Positions 7,006-15,892 are shown, counted from the first letter of the stretch. The stretch: DNA of 33,841 nucleotides from Alphaproteobacteria bacterium (GCA_023259375.1 JAHFQC010000052.1:1881-35721); one strand, 5' to 3'. Program-made: numbers and translations. Notes: generated from the sequence alone by a model not told the origin.

Positions 7006-8010
7006 CTACGCCGCCAGCTCGAAAATTTCGGTCACCGGGGCGGCGCCGTGGGTGCCCATCACCGTCAGCGTGCCGGTAGCGGCATTGGCGGCCAGCACCA
7101 GCCGGCTGTTGACGTTGGCGATCGGCGGATTGAACCAGCTGAGGCCGTCCTCATGGGTCAGGGTCATCGCCTGCGCCAGCCGGCCGATACTGTCGATCGG
7201 GCGCGCCTTCCAGCCGAGTTCGGTTTCGCTGAGTGAGGATTGGAAGTGGTTGGCGGCACAGACGCGATCATTGCTGAGCTCGCGCACGGCATAGGCATCT
7301 TCGGTGCGCTCGATCACACAGGCTTCCGCCGCACGGGTGCCGGTCAGGGTGAAAATGGCGGGGATCGCCAGCGGCGTCATGGTCAGCATCTGGCGGGCGC
7401 TGGTGTAATCGCGCGCCGTATCCAGCACCCGGCGCAAGAGGTGGGCCGGCGGCAGCGCCTGCCGGGCGTTGGTCTTGAACCGTCCTGCCACCCAGGCGCC
7501 GACAAATCCGCCGATATGCTTGCGGCGGGGGGCCTGGTTGATCGCCGCCGCGAACCGGCCGGGCGCCATCGCCTGCAGCACGCCGCAGAAGCCCGGCCAA
7601 GTGACGTCGAAAAACGGACCGGCGCGGCCGGAATAGTGGGCCACTACCGGGAATTCGCCGAGGCGCGGGAACGGCCAGTCGAGCACCCTTCTCAGGAACG
7701 GGCCGTCGGGGCCGATCCAGGCGCCGCTGGTGCAGCCCCATTCCATGCAGGTGTTGAGCGCGTAAACCCCGGGCCGGTGCAGGGCGTTGGCGATCAGGGT
7801 GATTTCCGGCAAGTAGGGGTTGTTGGTCTTTTCCAGCCAGCGCCGGGATATCCCGTCCGTGGCCTTGGCGACGACCTTTCCCGGGCCCTCGCCGATCAGG
7901 CTCATCACCCCGTCGAGCAGGATGTTGGCTTGCCGCCGGTAAAGGAACAATAATTCCAAGGGTGTATGGCCGCGCAGGTCGACCAGGGGTATTTTCGCGA
8001 GAGGCTGCAT
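7006..8010 (-). CDS. Putative cysteine Ntn-hydrolase (acid ceramidase/NAAA/choloylglycine-hydrolase-like)
   Basis: A 334-aa protein I cannot assign to a named family with certainty. After about 92 residues comes [20 protein letters not shown]. This resembles the post-cleavage start of acid ceramidase and NAAA, where CTS begins the mature chain and an R-x-x-D/N-x-D-type segment follows about 15-20 residues later. Cys93 would then be the autoproteolytic nucleophile and residues 1-92 a propeptide. There is no signal peptide, so a cytosolic amidase is suggested. Later features are [20 protein letters not shown] and [10 protein letters not shown]; in the family a conserved Asn lies in such a position. 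ATG 8010 is preferred to GTG 8025, which abuts a TATATA -10-like sequence. It lies 49 nt upstream of hisB. Confidence 0.7.
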   Translation of the reverse strand: MQPLAKIPLVDLRGHTPLELLFLYRRQANILLDGVMSLIGEGPGKVVAKATDGISRRWLEKTNNPYLPEITLIANALHRPGVYALNTCMEWGCTSGAWIGPDGPFLRRVLDWPFPRLGEFPVVAHYSGRAGPFFDVTWPGFCGVLQAMAPGRFAAAINQAPRRKHIGGFVGAWVAGRFKTNARQALPPAHLLRRVLDTARDYTSARQMLTMTPLAIPAIFTLTGTRAAEACVIERTEDAYAVRELSNDRVCAANHFQSSLSETELGWKARPIDSIGRLAQAMTLTHEDGLSWFNPPIANVNSRLVLAANAATGTLTVMGTHGAAPVTEIFELAA

Positions 8011-8043
8011 ATTCCCGAATCCCACCCTATATAGACGGGTATC
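8011..8043. promoter_or_regulatory. 33-bp divergent start region, Ntn-hydrolase gene / hslVU
   Basis: Only 33 bp separate the two divergent ATGs. At its centre is the palindrome CTATATAG (8027-8034), usable as a -10 in both directions. That would give a 5' UTR of roughly 3-10 nt on each side, so the two promoters would compete. No good -35 was seen on either strand. Confidence 0.45.
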
Positions 8044-8586
8044 ATGTCCGATCAGAAATGGCGTTCAACCACCATCCTGTCCGTCCGTAAGGGCGGCACC
8101 GTTCTCGTCGCCGGCGACGGCCAGGTCACCCTGGGCGCCACGGTGATGAAATCCAATGCCAAAAAAGTCCGCCGTCTGGGCAAAGGCGACGTCATCACCG
8201 GCTTTGCCGGCGCCACCGCCGATGCCTTCGCGCTGTTCGAGCGGCTCGAGGCCAAGCTGGAGATGCATCCGGGCAATCTGGCGCGGGCTTGCGTCGAGCT
8301 GGCCAAGGACTGGCGCACCGACCGCTATTTGAGGCGCCTCGAAGCCATGATGGCGGTGGCCGACCGCCAGACCAGCCTGATCCTCTCCGGCACCGGCGAT
8401 GTGGTCGAGCCGGAAGATGGCCTGATCGGGATCGGCTCGGGCGGACCGTATGCGCTCGCCGCGGCGCGCGCCTTGATCGATACGGATCTTTCCGCAGAGG
8501 AGATCGCGAGGAAAGCGATGAAGATCGCCGGCGACATCTGCATCTACACCAACGAAAACGTGGTGATTGAAAGCCTGAACTTCTGA
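8044..8586 (+). CDS. hslV: HslV, peptidase subunit of the HslUV protease
   Basis: Threonine protease, proteasome-beta-like, forming the double hexamer of the ATP-dependent HslUV (ClpYQ) protease in the cytosol. The 180-aa sequence contains [13 protein letters not shown] at the N-terminus; cleavage before Thr9 would expose the catalytic N-terminal Thr. [12 protein letters not shown] and the central [17 protein letters not shown] are typical. [16 protein letters not shown] and the closing [13 protein letters not shown] complete the family pattern. The stop TGA shares a base with the hslU ATG (TGATG at 8584-8588), so translation of the two subunits is coupled. Confidence 0.98.
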   Translation: MSDQKWRSTTILSVRKGGTVLVAGDGQVTLGATVMKSNAKKVRRLGKGDVITGFAGATADAFALFERLEAKLEMHPGNLARACVELAKDWRTDRYLRRLEAMMAVADRQTSLILSGTGDVVEPEDGLIGIGSGGPYALAAARALIDTDLSAEEIARKAMKIAGDICIYTNENVVIESLNF

Positions 8587-9890
8587 TGACCAACGCTTTT
8601 ACGCCTCGCGAAATCGTCTCCGAACTCGACCGCTTCATCATCGGCCAGCATGACGCCAAGCGCGCCGTTGCCATTGCGCTGCGCAACCGCTGGCGCCGTC
8701 AGCAGCTCGCGCCCGAACTGCGCGAAGAAGTGCTGCCCAAGAACATTCTGATGATCGGGCCGACGGGCGTCGGCAAAACCGAAATTTCGCGCCGTCTCGC
8801 CAAGCTGGCACAGGCGCCGTTCCTCAAAGTCGAAGCGACCAAGTTCACCGAAGTCGGCTATGTCGGCCGCGACGTCGAGCAGATCGTGCGCGACCTTGTC
8901 GAAATCGCCATCGCCCAGGTGCGCGAGCGCAAGCGCCGCGATGTCGAAGCGCTGGCCGAAGACCGCGCTGAAGACCGTCTGCTCGATGCGCTGGCCGGCC
9001 CTTCAGCGGCGCTGCGCGATTCCAAGCGGCGGCCGTTGCGCGCGGGCGAACTCGAAGAGACCGAAATCGAAATCGAGATGAAAGACGCCGGCGGCATGCC
9101 GCAGTTCGAAATTCCCGGCATGCCCAACGCCAACATCTCGATGGTCGGTCTCGGCGACGCCTTCGGCAAGCTGTTCGGCGGCCGCTCCAAGCCGCGGCGC
9201 ATCAAGGTGAAAGAAGCCCGCCCGCTGCTCCTGGCCGAAGAAGCCGACAAGCTTTTGGACCAGGATGCGGTGACGCGCGAAGCGATCAATGCCGTCGAGC
9301 AGAACGGCATCGTGTTTCTCGACGAAGTCGACAAGATCACCGCCCGTTCCGAACTGCGCGGCGGCGGCGATGTCAGCCGTGAAGGCGTGCAGCGCGATCT
9401 CTTGCCGTTGATCGAAGGCACCACGGTCGCCACCAAGCATGGCCAGGTGAAGACCGATCACATTCTTTTCATCGCCTCGGGCGCGTTCCACACCGCGAAA
9501 CCGTCGGACCTGCTGCCCGAACTGCAAGGCCGCTTGCCGATCCGCGTCGAATTGAAGGCGCTGACCCGCGAGGATTTCGAACGGATTCTCACCGAGCCCG
9601 AAGCCAGCCTGATCAAACAGTATGTGGCGCTGATGAAAACCGAAGGCGTGACCCTCGATTTCACGACCGACGGCATCGCCGCTATTGCCGAGGTCGCGGC
9701 CGCGGTGAATTCCACGGTCGAGAATATCGGCGCCCGCCGGCTGCAGACGGTGATGGAACGGGTCCTCGACGACATCAGCTTCGTCGCATCCGAAAAGCAG
9801 GGCGACACGCTCACCGTCGATGCGGCTTACGTTAAGGCGCGGGTCGGCGATCTCGCCAAGGACCAGGACCTTAGCCGGTTCATTCTGTGA
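8586..9890 (+). CDS. hslU: HslU, ATPase subunit of the HslUV protease
   Basis: AAA+ unfoldase that feeds substrates to HslV. It has 434 aa. Walker A is GPTGVGKT (residues 58-65) and Walker B is [10 protein letters not shown]. The intermediate I-domain between them contains the acidic [12 protein letters not shown] stretch. The pore-loop motif GYVGRDVE (about residue 90), the sensor-like [15 protein letters not shown], and the C-terminal tail DLSRFIL, which docks between HslV subunits, are all present. It begins on the last base of the hslV stop codon. No clear terminator was seen in the 75 bp before the next gene. Confidence 0.98.
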   Translation: MTNAFTPREIVSELDRFIIGQHDAKRAVAIALRNRWRRQQLAPELREEVLPKNILMIGPTGVGKTEISRRLAKLAQAPFLKVEATKFTEVGYVGRDVEQIVRDLVEIAIAQVRERKRRDVEALAEDRAEDRLLDALAGPSAALRDSKRRPLRAGELEETEIEIEMKDAGGMPQFEIPGMPNANISMVGLGDAFGKLFGGRSKPRRIKVKEARPLLLAEEADKLLDQDAVTREAINAVEQNGIVFLDEVDKITARSELRGGGDVSREGVQRDLLPLIEGTTVATKHGQVKTDHILFIASGAFHTAKPSDLLPELQGRLPIRVELKALTREDFERILTEPEASLIKQYVALMKTEGVTLDFTTDGIAAIAEVAAAVNSTVENIGARRLQTVMERVLDDISFVASEKQGDTLTVDAAYVKARVGDLAKDQDLSRFIL

Positions 9891-9965
9891 AAAGCACAAC
9901 TCTTAAGCTGTAATTTCGGAAATTTGCGCTGTAAAGTTGCACCCTCAACAACCAGGGAGGCTTTC

Positions 9966-10283
9966 ATGCGCACATCCGTTTTTGCTGCTCTCGCGGGGCT
10001 TTTGCTGCTGTCCGCAGCCTCCGCTCAGACCCCGACCTATACCCCCTGTTCGGCCAAGACCTGGCCCGGTTTGACCTTCGGTCCTAACGTGCCGAGCTAT
10101 TCGGTCGGCTCGGCAGACGGAAAATGCTACTGCGGCGTTTGGACGGGCATTACTCCAAAGCAGGCCGTCAAAGCCGGTTGGTATGCGTCCTGTGATAACG
10201 GCAAGGGGATCTGCAATTACTCGCCGGGCACCATCGCCAGCAACCAAGTGTGCGGCCCGTTTGGCGAAAAAACCAAGAAATAG
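9966..10283 (+). CDS. Small secreted cysteine-rich protein, unknown function
   Basis: A 105-aa protein I do not recognise. MRTSVFAALAGLLLLSAASA is a clear Sec signal peptide with an AxA-type site before QTPT. The mature part (about 85 aa) has six cysteines, in PCSA, KCYC, SCDN, ICNY and VCGP contexts, consistent with a disulfide-bonded periplasmic or secreted domain. The ATG at 9966 has GGGAGG 5 nt upstream; a start 42 nt earlier (9924) would bury the signal peptide. The upstream gap contains an inverted repeat AATTTC-G-GAAATT (9912-9924) flanked by direct repeats GCTGTAA (9907-9913, 9928-9934), a candidate regulatory site. No partner gene is evident. Confidence 0.8.
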   Translation: MRTSVFAALAGLLLLSAASAQTPTYTPCSAKTWPGLTFGPNVPSYSVGSADGKCYCGVWTGITPKQAVKAGWYASCDNGKGICNYSPGTIASNQVCGPFGEKTKK

Positions 10284-10337
10284 CGTTTCCATCACGTGAG
10301 CGCCTGCGCCCGGCATCGTTGCGGGGCGCATGGCGTT

Positions 10338-10365
10338 TTGACAGCCCTGGTGCGGACAATATGCG
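10338..10365 (+). promoter_or_regulatory. metK: Candidate metK promoter
   Basis: A perfect -35 hexamer TTGACA (10338-10343) is followed 16 bp later by TATGCG (10360-10365), a weak -10 of the kind tolerated in alphaproteobacteria. A transcript from here would begin near 10372 and have a leader of about 135 nt. Confidence 0.5.
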
Positions 10366-10371
10366 CCCCAA

Positions 10372-10506
10372 GGCCGCAGGGGCCCGGGTAGCGCGGCAAA
10401 ACATATGCCGAAATGTGCATATGCTCATTGACCCCTGCCCCATTACCTGCGAGGAGTCCCCTTCCAAAGGGGCGCCCTTGGGGGCGCTGTAAGAAGGGCT
10501 TTGCAT
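10372..10506 (+). promoter_or_regulatory. Structured metK leader, candidate RNA switch
   Basis: Visible pairings: GCAGGGG (10376-10382) with CCCCTGC (10432-10438), enclosing CGGCA/TGCCG (10394-10398/10406-10410). Then CCCCTT/AAGGGG (10458-10463/10467-10472) and GCGCCC/GGGCGC (10472-10477/10482-10487). CCCTTC (10459-10464) is also complementary to GAAGGG (10493-10498), the SD of metK. CATATGC at 10402-10408 and 10418-10424 is complementary to GCATATG at 10503-10509, which contains the start codon. I could not match it to the SAM-II or SAM/SAH consensus from memory. Confidence 0.5.
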
Positions 10507-11697
10507 ATGGCGCGGTCAGACTATCTGTTTACCAGCGAGAGCGTCTCGGAGGGTCACCCCGATAAGGTGTGCGACCGGATCTCGGACGAAATCGTTGATC
10601 TGTTCTTCCGGGAAGGCCCCAAGTACGGCTTTTCGCCTTGGGATCTGCGCTGCGCAGCGGAAACGCTGGCCACGACGAACCGCGTCGTGATCGCCGGCGA
10701 GACCCGCGGCCCCAAAGAAATCACCCATGACATGGTCGAAGCGGTTGCCCGTCAGGCGATCAAGTCGATCGGCTACGAGCAGGACGGCTTCCATCACGCC
10801 ACCTGCAAGGTCGAGGTGCTGCTGCACTCCCAGTCGCCGGACATCGCCCAGGGCGTCGATGCCTCGGGCAACAAGGACGAAGGCGCGGGCGACCAGGGCA
10901 TCATGTTCGGTTATGCCTGCAACGAGACCCCGGTGCTGATGCCGGCGCCGATCGCCTACAGCCATAAGATCCTGGAATTGATGGCGAAAGCTCGTCATGC
11001 CGGCAAAGAGCCGAAGCTCGGCCCGGATGCCAAGAGCCAGGTCACGCTGCGCTACGTCGACGGCAAGCCGGTCGAAGTCACCCAGATCGTGGTGTCGACC
11101 CAGCATCTCGACGCGTCGATGACCTCGGCCGACGTCCGGGCTGTGGTGGAACCCTATGTCCGTGAAGCCCTGCCGGCTGGCTGGATCACCGCCAAGACCG
11201 TCTGGCACATCAATCCGACCGGCGCCTTCGTCGTCGGCGGCCCCGATGGCGATAGCGGCCTCACCGGCCGCAAGATCATCGTCGACACTTACGGCGGCGC
11301 GGCCCCGCACGGCGGCGGCGCCTTCTCGGGCAAGGACTCGACCAAGGTCGACCGTTCGGCGGCCTATGCCGCCCGTTATCTGGCGAAGAACGTCGTCGCT
11401 GCCGGCCTCGCCGACAAGGCGACCATCCAGCTTGCCTACGCGATCGGCGTTTCCGAGCCGCTGTCGGTCTATGTCGACACCCACGGCACCGGCAAAGTCG
11501 ATGAAGCCAAGCTGGAATTGATCCTGCCGGAACTGGTTTCGCTGAAGCCGCGCGGCATCCGCGAGCGCCTCGGCCTCAACAAGCCGATCTATGCCCGCAC
11601 CTCCGCTTACGGCCACTTCGGCCGCACCCCGGATGCGGACGGCGGCTTCTCGTGGGAAAAGACCGATCTGGTCGAAGCCCTCAAGAAGGCGTTCTGA
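10507..11697 (+). CDS. metK: S-adenosylmethionine synthetase
   Basis: MetK makes S-adenosylmethionine from methionine and ATP in the cytosol. The protein has 396 aa. Signatures are [14 protein letters not shown] at the N-terminus, [12 protein letters not shown] (about residue 120), and the glycine-rich P-loop-like [19 protein letters not shown] (about 270). The C-terminal YGHFGR is also present. ATG 10507 lies 8 nt after AAGAAGGG; an in-frame TTG two codons earlier (10501) is less likely. The gene stands alone behind a structured leader and is closed by a strong terminator, so it is probably monocistronic. Confidence 0.98.
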   Translation: MARSDYLFTSESVSEGHPDKVCDRISDEIVDLFFREGPKYGFSPWDLRCAAETLATTNRVVIAGETRGPKEITHDMVEAVARQAIKSIGYEQDGFHHATCKVEVLLHSQSPDIAQGVDASGNKDEGAGDQGIMFGYACNETPVLMPAPIAYSHKILELMAKARHAGKEPKLGPDAKSQVTLRYVDGKPVEVTQIVVSTQHLDASMTSADVRAVVEPYVREALPAGWITAKTVWHINPTGAFVVGGPDGDSGLTGRKIIVDTYGGAAPHGGGAFSGKDSTKVDRSAAYAARYLAKNVVAAGLADKATIQLAYAIGVSEPLSVYVDTHGTGKVDEAKLELILPELVSLKPRGIRERLGLNKPIYARTSAYGHFGRTPDADGGFSWEKTDLVEALKKAF

Positions 11698-11733
11698 TCG
11701 TCCCACCAGGGATTGATCAGGGATTGATTTTGG

Positions 11734-11770
11734 AAGGCGGGCCGGATACCGGCTCGCCTTTCTTGTTTTG
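11734..11770 (+). terminator. Intrinsic terminator of metK
   Basis: A 12-bp stem (11734-11745 with 11749-11760, one G-T pair) with an ATA loop is followed by TTCTTGTTTT. It starts 37 nt after the metK stop. Just upstream, GGGATTGAT occurs twice in tandem within 11709-11728. Confidence 0.9.
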
Positions 11771-11771
11771 A

Positions 11772-11814
11772 GCGCGATCGGAAAAGTGTGAAGCGGTTTT
11801 CCGACAAATCGCGC
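11772..11814. repeat. REP-like palindromic intergenic repeat
   Basis: Inverted arms GCGCGAT (11772-11778)/ATCGCGC (11808-11814) and CGGAAAA (11779-11785)/TTTTCCG (11797-11803) surround GTGTGAAGCGG. From memory, closely similar GATCGGAAAAGTGTGAAGCG-type elements are dispersed in Rhizobiales genomes, including Bradyrhizobium. Only one copy is seen in this window. Confidence 0.7.
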
Positions 11815-11833
11815 GACAACAAAAAGTATCGTC

Positions 11834-12514
11834 ATGTTCGAGCACGAGCAGTTTCAGAAAAAGCTCTATGGCCGCCGCAAAGGGCCGAAACTGTCGGCGC
11901 ACAAGGAAGACCTGCGCCAGACGCTGCTGCCCAAGCACGCTTTGAACATCGTTCAAGGTACTGATCCGCGAGACTATTTCGCGCCGCGGGTCGAGGATGT
12001 CTGGCTCGAAATCGGGTTTGGGGCCGGCGAGCACATGCTGGCGCTGGCGCGGACCAATCCGGCGGTCGGGTTGATCGGGGCCGAGCCCTATGAATCCGGC
12101 GTCGCCAAGCTTCTCAGCCACATGGAGGACAATCCTCCGGCGAACCTGCGCATCCACGAAGGCGATGCCCGGGATATCCTGGCCGCCCTGCCGGACGGCT
12201 CGTTAGGCAAGGTTTTTGTGCTGTTTCCCGATCCCTGGCCCAAGACCCGCCACCACAAGCGCCGCTTTATTCAGACCGAGATGCTAACGGCGTTCGCCCG
12301 GGTGCTGCGCGCTGGCGGCGAGTTTCGCTTTGCCAGCGACGATGCCGGGTATGCCGCCTGGACCCTGGAGCGGGCGCTCGCCCACCCCGATTTCGCCTGG
12401 ACGGCGCAAAGCCCGGCCGATTTCAATGCCCGCCCGTCCCACTGGCCGCCGACCCGTTACGAGGCCAAGGCCCTGCACGGCCCGCCGGTGTATTATTCCT
12501 TCGTCCGGGCCTGA
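11834..12514 (+). CDS. trmB: tRNA (guanine-N7-)-methyltransferase
   Basis: TrmB methylates guanosine 46 in the tRNA variable loop using SAM, a product of the adjacent metK. The protein has 226 aa and a Rossmann methyltransferase fold. Motif I is LEIGFGAGEHML (about 56-67), the acidic GAEPYESG lies about 25 residues later, and EGDARDIL follows. LFPDPWPKTRHHKRRF (about 132-147) is the family's catalytic/tRNA-binding signature. The closing TRYEAKA is also typical. No strong SD precedes ATG 11834. It follows the palindromic repeat, so it must use a promoter in or near that gap. Confidence 0.97.
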   Translation: MFEHEQFQKKLYGRRKGPKLSAHKEDLRQTLLPKHALNIVQGTDPRDYFAPRVEDVWLEIGFGAGEHMLALARTNPAVGLIGAEPYESGVAKLLSHMEDNPPANLRIHEGDARDILAALPDGSLGKVFVLFPDPWPKTRHHKRRFIQTEMLTAFARVLRAGGEFRFASDDAGYAAWTLERALAHPDFAWTAQSPADFNARPSHWPPTRYEAKALHGPPVYYSFVRA

Positions 12515-12573
12515 GGCTGACGGCGGCTGCTTCGCTCGTCGCCTATCTCCGGCCACGATATGGGTTTAAAACC

Positions 12574-12804
12574 ATGAGCATGACTGAGCCCGACGACGAC
12601 AAAGACGATCCCAAATGGGTGTGGCCGCACCCCGCCGATCTGGGCACCGTCGCCATCGCGGCCGTGTTTCTGATCGGCATGATTGGCACCATTATCTGGA
12701 TGTTTTCCAGCGCCGAGCCGGTGCGCGACCTGTTCGGCCAGAAGCCGGCGGCGGCACAGACCGACAACGGTGAAGTCACCATCGATTTGCAGCAGAAAAA
12801 GTGA
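12574..12804 (+). CDS. Small single-pass membrane protein, unknown function
   Basis: A 76-aa protein I do not recognise. The N-terminus is acidic (TEPDDDKDDPK), and one hydrophobic segment spans about residues 24-46 (GTVAIAAVFLIGMIGTIIWM). A short C-terminal tail of about 30 residues, rich in Ala and Gln, follows. ATGs at 12574 and 12580 are both possible; neither has a good SD. Codon use resembles the neighbours. It lies 59 nt after trmB and upstream of the rimP leader. No homologous role can be offered. Confidence 0.65.
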   Translation: MSMTEPDDDKDDPKWVWPHPADLGTVAIAAVFLIGMIGTIIWMFSSAEPVRDLFGQKPAAAQTDNGEVTIDLQQKK

Positions 12805-12866
12805 CGTTCGGAAAAGCCGCCAGCTTGTAATTTCACCGTTTCGCGGTTACATAGCGCCCATCCCAG

Positions 12867-12941
12867 ACAACAGAGTGCTGTTGTGTGGCGGTCTAAGGAG
12901 GCCGCCGCGGGAAGAAGGTTTGGCTTGTGGGGTTCCCCCAC
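12867..12941 (+). promoter_or_regulatory. Three-hairpin leader of the rimP-nusA-infB operon
   Basis: Three consecutive stems: ACAACAG/CTGTTGT (12867-12873/12878-12884, loop AGTG); GGCGG/CCGCC (12887-12891/12902-12906), whose loop and 3' arm hold the SD-like TAAGGAGG (12894-12901); and GTGGGG/CCCCAC (12927-12932/12936-12941). No T-run follows, so RNA-level or translational control is more likely than simple termination (inference). Confidence 0.5.
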
Positions 12942-13467
12942 GCACGAAGGAACTGCAGTCATACTGTCGGCAATGCATCATCTGGAACCGATCCTGGCGC
13001 CCGTCATCGAGGCGGCCGGGTTTCATCTGGTGCGCCTGCGCCTGATGGGCGGCAAGGTGAAGACCTTGCAGATCATGGCCGAACGGCCCGACGGCTCGAT
13101 GAATGTCGAGGATTGCGCCGAGCTGTCGCGGGCGCTGTCGGAATTCTTCGATGCCGAGCCCGATGCGGTTCCCGGCGAGTTCAATCTCGAAATTTCGTCG
13201 CCCGGCATCGACCGGCCGCTGACCCGTCTCACCGATTTCGCCCGCTGGGCCGGTCACGAAGCCAAGATCGATTTGGCGGCCGCCATCGACGGACGCAAAC
13301 GCTTCCGCGGCATCCTGAAGGGTCTCGACGGCTCCGATGTCGTGATCGAAGTGGGCAAGGATACGCTTACGCTTCCCTTCGCCGCGATTGCCGAGGCGAA
13401 GCTCGTTCTCACCGACAAACTGATTGACGAAGATCTGAAGGCGCGCGAAGCCGCGCATAAGGAGTAA
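12925..13467 (+). CDS. rimP: Ribosome maturation factor RimP
   Basis: RimP assists assembly of the 30S subunit and is the first gene of the conserved rimP-nusA-infB cluster. Recognisable regions are LEPILAPVIEAAGFHLVRLRL, a central DGSMNVEDCAELSRALSEFFD and the signature FNLEISSPGIDRPLTRLTDF. A C-terminal SH3-like beta domain ends in LPFAAIAEAKLVL. The start is uncertain. TTG 12925 has GAAGAAGG 6 nt upstream and gives 180 aa; ATG 12973 gives 165 aa but has no SD. I chose TTG on the SD. Residues 2-16 from that start have no obvious family match and include the third leader hairpin. nusA follows 5 nt after the stop. Confidence 0.93.
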   Translation: MWGSPTHEGTAVILSAMHHLEPILAPVIEAAGFHLVRLRLMGGKVKTLQIMAERPDGSMNVEDCAELSRALSEFFDAEPDAVPGEFNLEISSPGIDRPLTRLTDFARWAGHEAKIDLAAAIDGRKRFRGILKGLDGSDVVIEVGKDTLTLPFAAIAEAKLVLTDKLIDEDLKAREAAHKE

Positions 13468-13472
13468 CGCTC

Positions 13473-15101
13473 ATGGCAGCGATTGCCGCTAACCGTACCG
13501 AACTCTTGCAGATCGCCGATGCGGTCGCGCGCGACAAATCGATCGACAAGCAGGTCGTGCTCGGCGCCATGGAAGAGGCGATGCAGAAGGCCGCCAAGGC
13601 CCGCTACGGCGCCGAAAACGAGATCAAGGTCGAGATCGATCCCAAGACCGGCGAGACCCATGTTTCGCGTTATCTGCACGTGGTCGAAGCCGTCGAAAAC
13701 GACAAGATTGAAATCAGCCTTGCCGACGCTCAGACGCGCAATCCGTCGGCCATGATCGGCGACATCATCGCCGAAACGCTGCCGCCGGTGGAATTCACCC
13801 GCATCGCCGCCCAGGCCGCCAAACAGGTGATCGTGCAGAACGTGCGCGAAGCCGAACGCGCCCGCCAGTACGACGAATACAAGGACCGCATCGGCGAAAT
13901 CATTCACGGCATCGTCAAGCGCTCGGAATTCGGCTCGGTGGTGGTCGACCTCGGCCGCGCCGAAGGCGTGGTACGCCGCGATGAGATGATCCCGCGCGAG
14001 AATTTCCGCGCCGGCGACCGCATCCGCGCCTACATCTACGACGTGCGCAAGGAAACCCGCGGACCGCAGATTTTCCTGTCGCGTTCGCATCCCCAGTTCA
14101 TGGTCCGCCTGTTCGCTCAGGAAGTGCCGGAAATCTATGACGGCATCATCGAAATCCGCGCCGTGGCCCGCGATCCGGGCAGCCGCGCCAAGATCGCGGT
14201 GATCTCCAAGGATTCCTCGATCGATCCGGTCGGCGCTTGCGTCGGTATGCGCGGCGTGCGCGTTCAGGCTGTGGTGCAGGAGCTGCAGGGCGAGCGCATC
14301 GACATCATTCCGTGGTCGGGCGAAGCGGCGACCTTCATCGTCAACGCTCTGGCGCCGGCGGAAGTCTCCAAGGTGGTGCTCGACGAAGATGCCCACCGCG
14401 TCGAAGTCGTGGTGCCCGACGAGCAGCTCTCGCTCGCCATCGGCCGCCGCGGCCAGAACGTGCGTCTGGCTTCGCAGCTCACCAGCTGGCAGATCGACAT
14501 CCTGACGGAAGCCGAGGAATCGGAACGCCGCCAGAAGGAATTCACCACCCGTACCGCCTTGTTCATGGACAGCCTGGATGTCGACGAAACCGTCGCCCAG
14601 CTGCTCGCCTCCGAAGGCTTCGGCGAGATCGAAGATGTCGCCTATGTCGACCTCCACGATCTGGCTTCGGTCGAAGGCTTCGACGACGAGACCGCCCAGG
14701 AACTGCAGAGCCGCGCCGTCGAATTCATCGAAGCGCGCAACAAGGAAATGGACGACAAGCGCCGCGAACTCGGTGTTGACGATGCCGTGCTCGAAGTCGA
14801 CGGCGTCACGGCCGCCATGGCGGTCGCGCTCGGCGAGCACGAGGTCAAGACTTTGGAAGATCTCGCGGGCTGCGCCACCGACGATCTGCTCGGCTACTAC
14901 GAAACCAACAAGGACAAGGAACGCGTCCGCATTCCCGGCGCGGTGGAAGGCTTCGATCTGACCCCTGACGACGCCAATGCCATCATCATGAAGGCGCGCG
15001 TCAAGGCCGGGTGGATCGAGGAGCCGGTCGAAGAGGAAGTGTCGGCCGAAGGCGAAGAAGTTGCCGAAGACAACGGCGAGGCGCCCGAGGCTGAGGCTTA
15101 A
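13473..15101 (+). CDS. nusA: Transcription termination/antitermination factor NusA
   Basis: NusA binds RNA polymerase and nascent RNA, modulating pausing, termination and antitermination. At 542 aa it is the long proteobacterial form. The N-terminal RNAP-binding domain (about 1-125) starts with [20 protein letters not shown]. An S1 domain follows (about 135-200, [15 protein letters not shown]), then KH1 ([19 protein letters not shown]) and KH2 ([15 protein letters not shown], about 325-340). Two C-terminal acidic helix-hairpin-helix repeats occur: [19 protein letters not shown], and one around [15 protein letters not shown]. The last 25 residues are Glu/Ala-rich. AAGGAG precedes the ATG by 8 nt. 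The 132-nt gap to ylxR is unusually long for this operon. Confidence 0.98.
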   Translation: MAAIAANRTELLQIADAVARDKSIDKQVVLGAMEEAMQKAAKARYGAENEIKVEIDPKTGETHVSRYLHVVEAVENDKIEISLADAQTRNPSAMIGDIIAETLPPVEFTRIAAQAAKQVIVQNVREAERARQYDEYKDRIGEIIHGIVKRSEFGSVVVDLGRAEGVVRRDEMIPRENFRAGDRIRAYIYDVRKETRGPQIFLSRSHPQFMVRLFAQEVPEIYDGIIEIRAVARDPGSRAKIAVISKDSSIDPVGACVGMRGVRVQAVVQELQGERIDIIPWSGEAATFIVNALAPAEVSKVVLDEDAHRVEVVVPDEQLSLAIGRRGQNVRLASQLTSWQIDILTEAEESERRQKEFTTRTALFMDSLDVDETVAQLLASEGFGEIEDVAYVDLHDLASVEGFDDETAQELQSRAVEFIEARNKEMDDKRRELGVDDAVLEVDGVTAAMAVALGEHEVKTLEDLAGCATDDLLGYYETNKDKERVRIPGAVEGFDLTPDDANAIIMKARVKAGWIEEPVEEEVSAEGEEVAEDNGEAPEAEA

Positions 15102-15233
15102 ACGCCTCGAAAAGTTGGATGTTTTGCCGATAGGCAAGACCGGAGGGACCGGCTATAAGAGCCCCTTTCCGGCCCTGATTAAAGGAGTGACGAGCACTGG
15201 AACGGGTTTTGGCGATAACTGGGAGGGCGCCTC
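15102..15233 (+). other. 132-nt nusA-ylxR spacer with a small hairpin
   Basis: No gene is supported here. TTGCC-GATA-GGCAA forms a small perfect hairpin (15124-15137), and a GC-rich region with CCGG repeats follows at about 15140-15175. An AAAGGAG at 15181-15187 runs into GTG, but that frame (15187) is out of register with ylxR. It might hold an internal promoter or processing site. Confidence 0.3.
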
Positions 15234-15892
15234 ATGCTGGCAGCCACCTCGGACAATGAGGGCGCCGCGCGCGAGCGGCGCTGCATCGCCACCGGTGCGG
15301 CTCTGCCGGCGGAGAAGCTCGTCCGTTTCGTTGTAAGCCCTGACGGCGTCGTCGTTCCTGATGTCGACGGCAAGCTGCCGGGTCGCGGCCTCTGGCTGAC
15401 CGCCAATCGCACGGCTTTTGCCAAGGCGATCGCCAAGGGCGATTTCGCCCGCGCCGCCAAGGCCAAAGTGACGGTTGCGCCCGATCTCGCCGATCATGTT
15501 GCCCATCTGTTGTCGGAACGGCTCAAGGCCGATCTTGGCATGGCGCGGCGCGCCGGACTCGCCGATGTCGGGTTCGACAGCGCGATGCGGGCACTCGACA
15601 AGAAAATTCCACCGGCGATCATGTTTCATGCCGCCGGATCTTCGGATGACGGACGCAGGAAGCTGCGCTCGGCGGTCAAAAGCCGCGAACTCGACGTCCG
15701 TTTCGTCGACGTCCTCACCCGGGACGAGCTCAGCTTGGCGCTGGGTCGGGAGAATGTGGTACACGCCGCCATCAGACCAGGGGTCTTGGCGGAGCGATTG
15801 ATTTTGAATTCCGTGAGACTGGCGGGCCTTAAGGGCAAGCCATCCGACTTGCAGGGCCAACAAGACCAGATGGGCCAGGACGAAAGCACGTT

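Noticed and set aside
10284..10506. Known SAM-II or SAM/SAH riboswitch ahead of metK
   Set aside because: I could not match the conserved core of either class by eye; the region is reported only as an unclassified structured leader.
12841..12972. Initiator tRNA gene (metY) ahead of rimP, as in E. coli
   Set aside because: The stems here do not form a cloverleaf and no tRNA consensus boxes are present.
13254..15137. 627-codon open frame on the minus strand opposite nusA
   Set aside because: Antisense shadow of nusA with low-complexity Asp/His/Gly/Phe composition.
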